Of a stretch of DNA of 11,220 nt, positions 1 to 7,478 are shown one piece after another. The position numbers and the translations under genes were made by a program. The notes under the pieces were generated by a model that did not search any database, had not been told where the DNA came from, and saw nothing but the letters and a program-made list of their open reading frames with translations. The stretch comes from Clostridiales bacterium. GTDB taxonomy: Bacteria; Bacillota; Clostridia; Lachnospirales; Lachnospiraceae. Positions within the stretch are counted from its first letter, which is position 1; every line of letters starts with the position of its first letter. The stretch is from assembly GCA_021204765.1 (NCBI GenBank), contig JAJPYU010000177.1, positions 1 through 11,220 on the forward strand. Reading direction: 5' to 3'.

Positions 1-31
1 AAAAAGCTCCTCAAATAAATCGATAAAAACC

Positions 32-40
32 AAAGGAGTG
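32..40 (+). promoter_or_regulatory. Ribosome binding site of htpG, possibly masked by an upstream anti-SD
   Basis: The sequence AAAGGAGTG lies here, with its AGGAG core at 34-38 and nine bases before the ATG at 48, which is near-ideal spacing and fixes the htpG start. A CTCCT at 7-11 is the exact complement of the AGGAG core and, with one extra G-U pair, could close a 6-bp stem over a 22-base AT-rich loop. Whether this masks the site in the cell is inference. Promoter elements lie outside the window. Confidence 0.85.
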
Positions 41-47
41 ATACATT

Positions 48-2174
48 ATGGCAGCAAAACAGGGAAGTCTTTCCATCAACAGCGAGAACATTTTTCCTAT
101 CATCAAGAAGTGGCTTTATTCCGACCACGACATTTTCCTGCGTGAGCTGGTGTCCAACGGCTGTGACGCCATCACCAAACTGAAAAAACTGGACGTTATG
201 GGTGAGTACACCCTCCCCGATGACTATGAACCCAAGGTGGAGATCCGGGTAAATGCCCAGAATAAGACCCTCCAGGTCATCGACAACGGCCTGGGCATGA
301 CCGCTGACGAGGTGGACGAGTACATCAACCAGATCGCCTTCTCCGGAGCCGCGGATTTCCTTGAGAAATATAAGGATAAGTCTGACAGCGACCAGATCAT
401 CGGACATTTCGGACTGGGCTTTTACTCTGCCTTCATGGTGGCTGATGAGGTGCAGATCGACACCCTCTCCTTTAAGGCGGGCGAGGCGGCTGTCCACTGG
501 ACCTGCGACGGCGGCACGGAATTTACCATGGAAGACGGCGACAGGACTGAGGTCGGCACCACCATCACGCTTTTCCTCAACGAGGACTGCCTGGAGTTCG
601 CCAATGAGTACAGGGCTAAGGAAGTCCTGGAGAAATACTGCTCCTTTATGCCCACTGAGATCTACCTGGTAAATGAGAACGCCGAGCCCCAGTATGAGAC
701 CATAAAGCCCGAGGAGAAGACCGACAAAGATGTGGTCATTGAAACCATCATCGAGGAGGCGAAGACCGAGGAGAAGGAGAACGAGAACGGCGAGAAAGAG
801 ACAGTGGAGGTATCCCCACGGACTGAGAAGCTTAAGATCTTAAAGCGCCCGGTACCTGTAAACGAGACCCATCCCCTCTGGACGAAACACCCCAACGAGT
901 GCACTGAGGAGGACTACAAGAAGTTCTACCGCACTACCTTTAACGATTACAAGGAGCCCCTCTTCTGGATCCACCTGAACATGGACTACCCCTTCAATTT
1001 AAAGGGCATACTCTACTTCCCGAAGATCAACACTGAGTATGACTCCATCGAGGGCATCATCAAGCTCTACAACAACCAGGTCTTCATCGCGGACAATATT
1101 AAGGAAGTCATACCCGAATTCCTGATGCTCCTTAAGGGCGTCATAGACTGCCCGGATCTGCCGCTTAACGTGTCCCGAAGCGCCCTGCAGAACGACGGCT
1201 TTGTGAACAAGATCTCCGACTACATCACAAAGAAAGTTGCAGATAAGCTCATCGGCATGTGCAAGACTGAGAAAGAAGACTACGAGAAATACTGGGACGA
1301 CATCAGTCCTTTCATCAAGTACGGCTGCTTAAAGGATGAGAAGTTCTGCGACAAGATGAACGACTATATCCTCTTCAAGGATCTGGATGGAAAATATATG
1401 ACCCTGCCTGAGCTTTTAAAGGCTGAGGAGGAGAAGAAAGAGAATGGGGAAGCCTCTGAAGACGAAGTCGGCGATGAGGCAGCTGAGGCCGACGATTCCG
1501 GCTCCGACACCACCGCCGGTGAGGATGAGTTCGACGAAAACGGCGAATATAAGGATACCAGAAAGACTGTCTACTATGTCACCGATGAGAACCAGCAGGG
1601 CCAGTACATCAGGATGTTTAAGGAGTACGGCATGAACGCCGTTATCTTAAACCACAATATCGACACCTCTTTCATCACCCAGCTGGAGCAGCGCAATGAG
1701 CATTACAAGTTCATGCGCATAGATGCCGATGTCACCGAGGCCCTGAAAGAGGATGTCTCTGAGGATGATTTAAAGGAAGCCCTTGATGCCCTGACCGGGA
1801 TCTTCAGAAAGGCTCTGGGCAACGACAAGCTGGATGTGAAGGTGGAGAAATTAAAAGACAGCTCTGTCTCCTCCGTCATCACCTTAAATGAGGAGGGTCG
1901 CCGTATGCAGGATATGGTGAGGATGTACAACATGTACGGCATGGATCCCTCCATGTTCGGCGGCAACGAGACCCTGATATTAAACGTCAGCAACCCGTTA
2001 GTCACCTACATCCTTGAGAATCCCGAGGGTGAGCACGTGGATCTCTTCTGCAAGCAGCTCTACGACCTGGCCATGCTCTCCAACCAGCCTCTGGCTCCTG
2101 AGGCCATGACCGACTTCGTCTCCCGGAGCAACGAGATCATGATGATACTGACAGGTCAGAATTATGAGCGATAA
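48..2174 (+). CDS. htpG: Molecular chaperone HtpG (bacterial Hsp90)
   Basis: ATP-dependent cytosolic chaperone of the Hsp90 family, acting as a homodimer on partly folded clients, normally with DnaK. The N-terminal GHKL ATPase domain (about 1-210) shows the expected signatures: LRELVSNGCDA at 31-41 (general-base Glu33, Mg-binding Asn37), VIDNGLGM at 77-84 (nucleotide-binding Asp79) and the glycine-rich lid GHFGLGFYSAFMV at 119-131. The middle domain has the catalytic arginine loop LNVSRSALQND (Arg377), and the C-terminal dimerisation domain runs from about 510 to the end. At 708 residues it is longer than the roughly 620-630 of E. coli HtpG. The excess is a charged linker at about 218-258 and a highly acidic, low-complexity insertion at about 458-502. 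The ATG has a strong ribosome binding site. The stop codon lies inside the outer stem of the downstream inverted repeat. The gene is monocistronic as far as can be seen and convergent with the lipoprotein gene. Confidence 0.97.
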   Translation: MAAKQGSLSINSENIFPIIKKWLYSDHDIFLRELVSNGCDAITKLKKLDVMGEYTLPDDYEPKVEIRVNAQNKTLQVIDNGLGMTADEVDEYINQIAFSGAADFLEKYKDKSDSDQIIGHFGLGFYSAFMVADEVQIDTLSFKAGEAAVHWTCDGGTEFTMEDGDRTEVGTTITLFLNEDCLEFANEYRAKEVLEKYCSFMPTEIYLVNENAEPQYETIKPEEKTDKDVVIETIIEEAKTEEKENENGEKETVEVSPRTEKLKILKRPVPVNETHPLWTKHPNECTEEDYKKFYRTTFNDYKEPLFWIHLNMDYPFNLKGILYFPKINTEYDSIEGIIKLYNNQVFIADNIKEVIPEFLMLLKGVIDCPDLPLNVSRSALQNDGFVNKISDYITKKVADKLIGMCKTEKEDYEKYWDDISPFIKYGCLKDEKFCDKMNDYILFKDLDGKYMTLPELLKAEEEKKENGEASEDEVGDEAAEADDSGSDTTAGEDEFDENGEYKDTRKTVYYVTDENQQGQYIRMFKEYGMNAVILNHNIDTSFITQLEQRNEHYKFMRIDADVTEALKEDVSEDDLKEALDALTGIFRKALGNDKLDVKVEKLKDSSVSSVITLNEEGRRMQDMVRMYNMYGMDPSMFGGNETLILNVSNPLVTYILENPEGEHVDLFCKQLYDLAMLSNQPLAPEAMTDFVSRSNEIMMILTGQNYER

Positions 2175-2299
2175 GCGACGAGGATGAGGCTATAGCAGAG
2201 ATTTCGACTGCTCGCAGGCAGAAATCTCTGTCCATAGCCTCATTTGAGTGCAACGGACAACGAAAAATGCGAAGCATTTTGAGGTGCTCGTCGCTTATC
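2170..2299. repeat. Composite inverted-repeat element (three-way-junction fold) between convergent genes
   Basis: A 13-bp perfect outer stem pairs 2170-2182 (GATAAGCGACGAG) with 2287-2299. Inside, 2184-2205 pairs with 2221-2243 as two 10-bp perfect helices separated by a 2/3-base internal loop and capped by a 15-base loop. A second internal hairpin pairs 2264-2270 with 2274-2280 around GAA. Together they give a closed three-way-junction-like fold of 130 bases. The outer left arm covers the last htpG codon and its TAA stop. The element fills most of the gap between two convergent genes, so it may end transcription from both sides, but its elaborate layout also resembles small dispersed palindromic elements of bacterial chromosomes. 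Copy number cannot be judged from one window. Confidence 0.8.
2263..2280 (-). terminator. Terminator-like hairpin for the minus-strand operon
   Basis: Read on the minus strand, a 7-bp stem AAAATGC/GCATTTT around TTC is followed directly by a run of five T (T-run at 2267-2263, overlapping the stem), about 50 bases past the lipoprotein stop. The stem is short and AT-rich at its base, so on its own it would be a weak intrinsic terminator. The larger 2184-2243 hairpin just beyond may reinforce it. The call rests on position and shape only. Confidence 0.35.
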
Positions 2300-2328
2300 A
2301 TTAAATCTTATGAAGGCAGCTGATTATT

Positions 2329-3366
2329 TTAGTATGTAATATCCAATTCCGTTTCCAGCAGTTCCCTGAATGATGACCCGTCAAATGAGAGGCTTGTATC
2401 GGGCTCCATCGCATTCCACACATCTTCCCTTATAGAGGAAACAGTAATATCTGAATACTGCGCCATAACTTCCTCAACTGCCGCCTTCTTCTTTTCTGAG
2501 AGGACAGCCTCCTTATTTGCCTCAGTCAGCTCCTTGTCAAAATAGTTTGTGCAATAGAATATATAATACTTCCCATCAATGGCTATGACCTGGCTGTACT
2601 CATCGGTATTTAAGGCGAAAAGCTGCTCCGTCACATCCTCATCGTAGGTGGAACGGTCCACATTTATATCAGTCACATCCTCCTCACTATAGGAGGTGGC
2701 GACCCCGTCGAAATCCTCGCCGTCATCCAGCTTTTCCAGGAGCTCGCTTGCCGTGCTCTCATCGGAAACCACAATATACCTCATGTCCATAACCAGAGCC
2801 TCATCGTCACTGATCTCTTCAGAGAGATCCTCCGTGACCGATCCATACAGATCCCTGGCCAGCGCAAACCTCTCAAAGAGGGAAGCAAGCTCGCTCTCAC
2901 TGATATCCAGATAAGATTTCTCATCCTGGGTAAGGCCGGCCATGTACTCCGACGCCGCCGTCTTCGCCTCGGATTTCTCGTTGGAGGACAGCTCTATATC
3001 ACAGGCGGCTGCCACCACATCCATGGTGTAGATATTCGCGAGGTCAGAAAGGGACTGCTGCCTGATATAGGAGACCAGCTTCACATTGTCGGAGGCTTCG
3101 CTCACCCACATATCAATGCCGTAGACCGAGGAAAATTCCCGCTGGTAATCCGCCATGATGACACGAATCTCGCCGGGAATGCATCCCTCATCGCCTATGG
3201 TGAAGACATATGTGGCCGTGATGCTGTGAGCAGTCTCCTCTTTCTGTCCCGGAAACCAGTTAGGCCTGTCACAGCCGGATGCGAAAACAGCGATTCCCGC
3301 CAGCAAAGCCGCCAGAGCAAGTGCCGTAATCCTCTTATTTACTCTGAATACTTTTCTCCTGCTCAT
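2329..3366 (-). CDS. Parvulin-like (PrsA/SurA-type) membrane lipoprotein
   Basis: A probable extracytoplasmic folding factor anchored by lipid. The 345-residue product starts with a basic n-region (MSRRKVFRVNKR), a hydrophobic stretch at 13-29 and a lipobox-like ASGC ending at Cys32, the predicted lipidation site. A SurA/PrsA-like helical N-domain follows: a short strand and loop (about 51-66) then helices through about 170. The segment at about 192-273 has the order of a PPIC-type parvulin domain (MDMRYIVV, then DGEDFDGVATSYSE, ALNTDEYSQV, and GKYYIFYC). A charged helix and a short tail end the protein. Canonical parvulin residues look lost: no ArgHis-Ile-Leu entry motif, no Gly-Gly-Asp-Leu-Gly loop and no Gly-Tyr-His near the end of the domain. 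A chaperone role without isomerase activity is therefore plausible. A GGAG five bases before the ATG supports the start. It is the last gene of the addBA cluster, 78 bases after the small acidic gene. The family call is fairly sure; the exact role is inferred. Confidence 0.8.
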   Translation of the reverse strand: MSRRKVFRVNKRITALALAALLAGIAVFASGCDRPNWFPGQKEETAHSITATYVFTIGDEGCIPGEIRVIMADYQREFSSVYGIDMWVSEASDNVKLVSYIRQQSLSDLANIYTMDVVAAACDIELSSNEKSEAKTAASEYMAGLTQDEKSYLDISESELASLFERFALARDLYGSVTEDLSEEISDDEALVMDMRYIVVSDESTASELLEKLDDGEDFDGVATSYSEEDVTDINVDRSTYDEDVTEQLFALNTDEYSQVIAIDGKYYIFYCTNYFDKELTEANKEAVLSEKKKAAVEEVMAQYSDITVSSIREDVWNAMEPDTSLSFDGSSFRELLETELDITY

Positions 3367-3444
3367 AGTTTCTCCAAATAAATGCTCCCATTTCCCCTGA
3401 AAACTGCTGATGCCGCAAATCCCCGGCCCCTCACAGCTTTATCT

Positions 3445-3711
3445 TCACCCCATGACAACCAAATATCTTCCATCGGGAAGGCAAAATACTTCCTCAGCTT
3501 CTTCCAGCTCAGTTTTACTCATCCCGGTGATGTCCACACCGTAGCCGTCCATGTACTCTCTAACTTCCCTGATATTGTCACAGACCGCTGCCATGCAGAT
3601 ATCCAGGAACTCTATAGCATCGTCCTCATCCTCTGCCACGGTCTCAGGGAAAAGCTGTCCCTGATTTTCCAGGAAAAATCTTACCGCTTCCTTATCGTAA
3701 TCGTAAGTCAT
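3445..3711 (-). CDS. Small acidic protein of unknown function downstream of addA
   Basis: An 88-residue soluble protein with no signal peptide or membrane segment, which I cannot assign to a characterised family. It has 23 Asp/Glu against 6 Lys/Arg, including an acidic run at about 27-31 (EDEDD), three cysteines (39, 44 and 77), predicted helices at about 5-17, 31-53 and 66-74, and a closing strand-turn-strand pattern (EVFCLPDGRYLVVMG). It is very likely real: a strong GGAGGGG ribosome binding site (plus-strand 3718-3724) sits six bases before the ATG, and it lies 51 bases after addA and 78 before the lipoprotein gene on the same strand. Its position suggests co-transcription with addBA, but nothing in the residues shows a DNA-repair role. 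The overlapping plus-strand reading frame (3382-3729) lacks such support. Confidence 0.8.
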   Translation of the reverse strand: MTYDYDKEAVRFFLENQGQLFPETVAEDEDDAIEFLDICMAAVCDNIREVREYMDGYGVDITGMSKTELEEAEEVFCLPDGRYLVVMG

Positions 3712-3762
3712 CTGTATCCCCTCCGCTGATCACTGACGGCCAAAAAACACGACCGAAATCTC

Positions 3763-6700
3763 TTACAATCCGTTCTCCATGCTTATGATTCTATCTAAAC
3801 AGAAGGAATATATCAAGACTTCCTTCACTTTTTTATCCGTAAATCTCCTGCTAAGGGCCTCTGCATATAATTTGAGCTGTGCCTCATATCGCCTCACCAG
3901 CTCCCCGGCTGTATCCACTCTATCAGTCTTGTAATCTAAGAGCACTATCCCATCGTCCTCCTCCCAGAAGACATCGATGATGCCCTGGATCAGGACTTTC
4001 TCGCCGCTGTCCGCGTCAGGCCGGATTTCCCGGGCGGGCAATGACATCACGAAAGGCTGCTCCTTTATAAGCTTTCCCTTTGCCGCGCACTCTCCCATCC
4101 GCTTTGCGACAGGTGAGGAAATGAACCGGTAAATCTGATAAATATTAATAAGCCCAATCTCATCCGCGGACATGCGCCCAGATTCCTGCAGCCGCGTCAT
4201 CAGCCCTGAAAGATAAGGCTCCCCCTCTTTCCAGCCGGAGAGCTCCGGCAGATCAGCAAAATCCAGGCACTCCATGAGCCGGTGCACTGCCGTGCCCCGC
4301 AGGGCTCCCATATTCTCTTCCGACTCCCGAATGAATTTCGGAATGTAAGGCACCGGGATCTCCTCGGGGAAGAGCTCTGCCCCCTCGGCATCATCCTCCA
4401 CTGTGCGGTTCTCAGTCATGGCTCTATGCTTTATCTCAGATACCGAGACCTTCTGCTTTAAGGCTCCGTCCTGATAAGGATATTTCCAGGCAAACTGCCG
4501 ACTTATATCATCGAAAGCTTTCTCTGTCTCATCATCGAAAATCTCCATCTGCACCGCCAGGCTTTCCCTGGCTATAGCCGTCTTTATGCTGTGCCCGGCT
4601 CCGGCTGCGGCAGCCTCATCCGGTCCGACATTTCTGATCCTGTACTTATTGCCATAGCTTAACAGTGCCGGTTTCACCCAATCCCAGTAACCGGAGGCAT
4701 CCATCCTGCGGGAAAAATCCAGCTTCTCATAAGGAGCCATTCCGCGGATGATCTGTGGCTCTACTTTGGGCTTTGCTCCCACCAGTACCAGCTTCTCCTT
4801 TGCCCGGGTCATGGCCACGTAGAGTATGCGCAGTTCCTCCCCCATGTTCTCCTTTTGCACTTCCAGGGAAAATATACGTCTGATCAGAGTGTCCGAACTG
4901 ATACGTCGCTCGGGGTCACAGTATTTAAGTCCGACGCCGTACTCCGGATGAAACACCATGGAAGCTCTCTCATCCATCCGGTTAAAATTCCTGCCCATCC
5001 CGGCCACGAAGACCACAGGGAATTCCAGGCCCTTGCTCTTGTGGATAGTCATGAGCCGCACAGCGTTCCCATGCTCTCCCGAGCTTTCAGCCTCGCCAAA
5101 GTCCACCTCGTATTTTATCAATCTGTCTATATATCTCACGAAGTGATAGAGCCCCTGATAGCTGGTTTTTTCATAGGCCGCAGCTTTTTCCAGCAGCATG
5201 TCCAGATTTGCCCGGCGCTGGGATCCCGCCGGCATGGCTGTAACGTAATCCCTGTATCCGCTCTCATCATAAATCTGCTGGAGCAGTTCGTGGATGGGTG
5301 TGAAAGGAATGCGGTCACGATAATCTTCTATTATTTGAAAGAAGTCTCGGAGCTTCTCTGCCAGCTCAGGAGAAAGCTTATCCTTTTGCCGGGCTGCATC
5401 TATCACACACTGATAAAATGGCACATTCTCTCCCGCTGCCCGTATCTGCGCCATCTCCTCATCGGTAAAGCCACCCAGAGGCGACCTCATCACTGCCGCC
5501 AGGGGTATGTCCTGGCGGGGATTGTCAAGCACCCTCAGCAGGGAGAGTACGGTCTGCACCTCTCCTGCGGAGAAATATCCTGTCTTCGATTCCACGATAA
5601 GGGGAACCCCCTCCTCCTCGAAGGCGGTGACAAAGGCGTGGCTCGTATCGCCCAGGGAGCGCAGCAGTATAACCACATCACCATAAGTCCTGCCGGGAAA
5701 CTCATCATTTTCTATCATATCCCGGATACGCCGGGCTATGACACGGCCCTCGGCCTCTTTTCTGTCCTCTCCGGAAGGATCAGTCTCCACCTCTATGAAT
5801 TCCGCCCCGCAGTCCGCCGCCTCATCGAACTCCCTGCCCTGGCGCAGGGCGGCATCAGGGTCATACTCCACATTTCCCAGGTCTTTTCCCATGATCCGGG
5901 CAAAAATATCATTTACCGGCTCCAGCACTTCACCGCGGCTGCGGAAATTCCTGTGCAGGTCTATGCGCTGCTTTTTATTTTCCTCCGGTGAAAAAGTCTT
6001 ATACTTGGAGACAAAGAGCTCAGGCCTGGCCAGGCGGAAGCGATATATGCTCTGTTTCACGTCGCCCACCATGAACAGGTTCTCCCGTCCCTCGGGAATG
6101 CCTGATACGGCAGTGAGTATCGCCTCCTGGACATAGTTGCTGTCCTGGTACTCATCTATCATGACTTCCCTGAATTTCTGCCGGTATTCCACAGCCACCT
6201 CCGTGGGCTCCTTAGTCTCCGGGTCCACCAGTATCTCCAGCGCAAAATGCTCCAGATCCGGGAAATCGATGATGTTCTTTTTCCTCTTGGCCCCGGCGAA
6301 CTCCGCTGAAAATTCTTCGGTCAAAATGACCAGCATCCGTGCCGCCTCACCGGTTTTGCCCAAAATACCGATCTGTTCATCTGTATCCAGGGCGAAATCC
6401 TTATCCCTGAGAGCATTTATCTGCTTCTTAATACTGTCCCTGGCCGCCTTTGCCCGGGTCTTTTTCTCCTCGCTGCAGTTCGGCTGCCTGGTCCCCGGCA
6501 GGCTCTTAAATTTAAATCCTGCCAGAGCCTGCTGCCACTCTTTAAAATGCCCACACTCACAGAGAGCCATAAGCTGGCGCAGGTCATCCTTTATCACGCC
6601 CTCGTAGGCCATGGGGCCGTCATCTTCCAGAGTGCTCTCATATATCTTTCTGCACTGTGCCGTCATCTCACTGGCTCTCACATGAAGATATGAGAGATAA

Positions 6701-7398
6701 TCCGCCGCCCAGGGAAATGTCTCCAGCTCCTCCACCGTCTCAGCATCATACTGTACGGCACAGCGTCCCAGCCACTCCCCAGGCCAGGGATAGCTCTGGG
6801 AATAGGTAAAGAGCTTCAATATCATTTCCCTTATCTGCTTATCGCTCTTTGCGGAGGAGTAGCCATCGACAAATTTTAAAAAGGCCGGATCCTTCTCCTG
6901 ATAAAACTTCTCCAGCACCGCATCGCACACATCTTCCCGAAGAAGGGTGAGCTCACCCTCATCGGCGATACGGAATCCCGGCTCCAGGTCTATCCTGTGG
7001 AAATGATCGGAAACCACAGAGAGGCAGAAGCTGTCCACCGTGGTGATCCGGGCATTGTGAATGAGTGATGCCTGGCGCATGAGATGGGCGTCTGCCGGAT
7101 CTGCTTTAAGAGCCTCGTCAATGGCCAGCAGCACTCTCTCCCTCATCTCCGCCGCCGCCGCATTTGTAAAAGTCACCACCAGCAGCTCATCCACGTCCAT
7201 GGTATGTTCCCTGTCAGTGATCATGGAAATGATGCGCTGCACCAGTACAGCGGTCTTGCCGGAGCCCGCCGCCGCGGAGACCAGCATACTCCTGTCCCGC
7301 AGGTCTATGACTTTCTGCTGTTCGGGAGTCCATCTCATCTTCTGTGCCGCATCTTTCTGTTCAGTTGTCTCCGTAATCTTTTCATCACTCTGAGACAT
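3763..7398 (-). CDS. addA: AddA, helicase and nuclease subunit of the AddAB recombination complex
   Basis: A superfamily 1A (UvrD-like) 3'-5' helicase fused to a RecB-type nuclease; with AddB it resects double-strand breaks and prepares 3' ends for RecA. Counting from the 7398 start (1211 residues), the helicase motifs are all present: Q-motif RWTPEQQ (22-28), Walker A AGSGKT (44-49), Ia (VVTFTNAAAAEM), Ib TVDSFC (120-125), II DEYQD (415-419), III GDVKQSIYRFR, IV LHRNFRS, V TIHKSKGLEFPVVF (784-797) and VI YVAMTRAKEKL. The C-terminal nuclease shows GTAVHRLME (His1039), GIIDVFW (Asp1142), DYKTD (Asp1155, Lys1157) and a QLKLY motif. An ATG at 7407 would add three residues, but it has its AGG directly abutting it. 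AAGGA lies eight bases before the ATG at 7398, so I prefer that start. Length matches the roughly 1,200-1,250 residues of Firmicute AddA. The addB stop lies 80 bases upstream of this start. Confidence 0.97.
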   Translation of the reverse strand: MSQSDEKITETTEQKDAAQKMRWTPEQQKVIDLRDRSMLVSAAAGSGKTAVLVQRIISMITDREHTMDVDELLVVTFTNAAAAEMRERVLLAIDEALKADPADAHLMRQASLIHNARITTVDSFCLSVVSDHFHRIDLEPGFRIADEGELTLLREDVCDAVLEKFYQEKDPAFLKFVDGYSSAKSDKQIREMILKLFTYSQSYPWPGEWLGRCAVQYDAETVEELETFPWAADYLSYLHVRASEMTAQCRKIYESTLEDDGPMAYEGVIKDDLRQLMALCECGHFKEWQQALAGFKFKSLPGTRQPNCSEEKKTRAKAARDSIKKQINALRDKDFALDTDEQIGILGKTGEAARMLVILTEEFSAEFAGAKRKKNIIDFPDLEHFALEILVDPETKEPTEVAVEYRQKFREVMIDEYQDSNYVQEAILTAVSGIPEGRENLFMVGDVKQSIYRFRLARPELFVSKYKTFSPEENKKQRIDLHRNFRSRGEVLEPVNDIFARIMGKDLGNVEYDPDAALRQGREFDEAADCGAEFIEVETDPSGEDRKEAEGRVIARRIRDMIENDEFPGRTYGDVVILLRSLGDTSHAFVTAFEEEGVPLIVESKTGYFSAGEVQTVLSLLRVLDNPRQDIPLAAVMRSPLGGFTDEEMAQIRAAGENVPFYQCVIDAARQKDKLSPELAEKLRDFFQIIEDYRDRIPFTPIHELLQQIYDESGYRDYVTAMPAGSQRRANLDMLLEKAAAYEKTSYQGLYHFVRYIDRLIKYEVDFGEAESSGEHGNAVRLMTIHKSKGLEFPVVFVAGMGRNFNRMDERASMVFHPEYGVGLKYCDPERRISSDTLIRRIFSLEVQKENMGEELRILYVAMTRAKEKLVLVGAKPKVEPQIIRGMAPYEKLDFSRRMDASGYWDWVKPALLSYGNKYRIRNVGPDEAAAAGAGHSIKTAIARESLAVQMEIFDDETEKAFDDISRQFAWKYPYQDGALKQKVSVSEIKHRAMTENRTVEDDAEGAELFPEEIPVPYIPKFIRESEENMGALRGTAVHRLMECLDFADLPELSGWKEGEPYLSGLMTRLQESGRMSADEIGLINIYQIYRFISSPVAKRMGECAAKGKLIKEQPFVMSLPAREIRPDADSGEKVLIQGIIDVFWEEDDGIVLLDYKTDRVDTAGELVRRYEAQLKLYAEALSRRFTDKKVKEVLIYSFCLDRIISMENGL

Positions 7399-7406
7399 AT
7401 ATCCCA

Positions 7407-7411
7407 TCCTT
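7407..7411 (-). promoter_or_regulatory. Ribosome binding site deciding the addA start
   Basis: On the minus strand AAGGA occupies 7411-7407 and is followed by eight bases (TGGGATAT) and the ATG at 7398. The upstream in-frame ATG at 7407 begins within this AAGGA and has no spacer, so it is unlikely to be the main start. Confidence 0.65.
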
Positions 7412-7478
7412 TTTTGTTTTTATCAGTTTAACCGTTCACACAGTCACTTTCACTTCATTCGCGTAAACTGCAGCTGTT

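Noticed and set aside
3382..3729. Plus-strand open frame of 115 codons overlapping the small acidic gene
   Set aside because: The minus-strand 88-codon frame has a strong ribosome binding site, plausible protein composition and operon context; this one has none of these.
4855..5991. Long plus-strand open frame of 378 codons opposite addA
   Set aside because: It lies wholly antisense to well-conserved AddA helicase motifs and its translation shows no recognisable domain. Long open frames opposite codon-biased genes are common, so I treat it as a shadow.
6137..6607. Plus-strand open frame of 156 codons opposite addA
   Set aside because: Ser- and Leu-rich translation typical of an antisense frame, and it lies opposite AddA motif II and the adjoining region.
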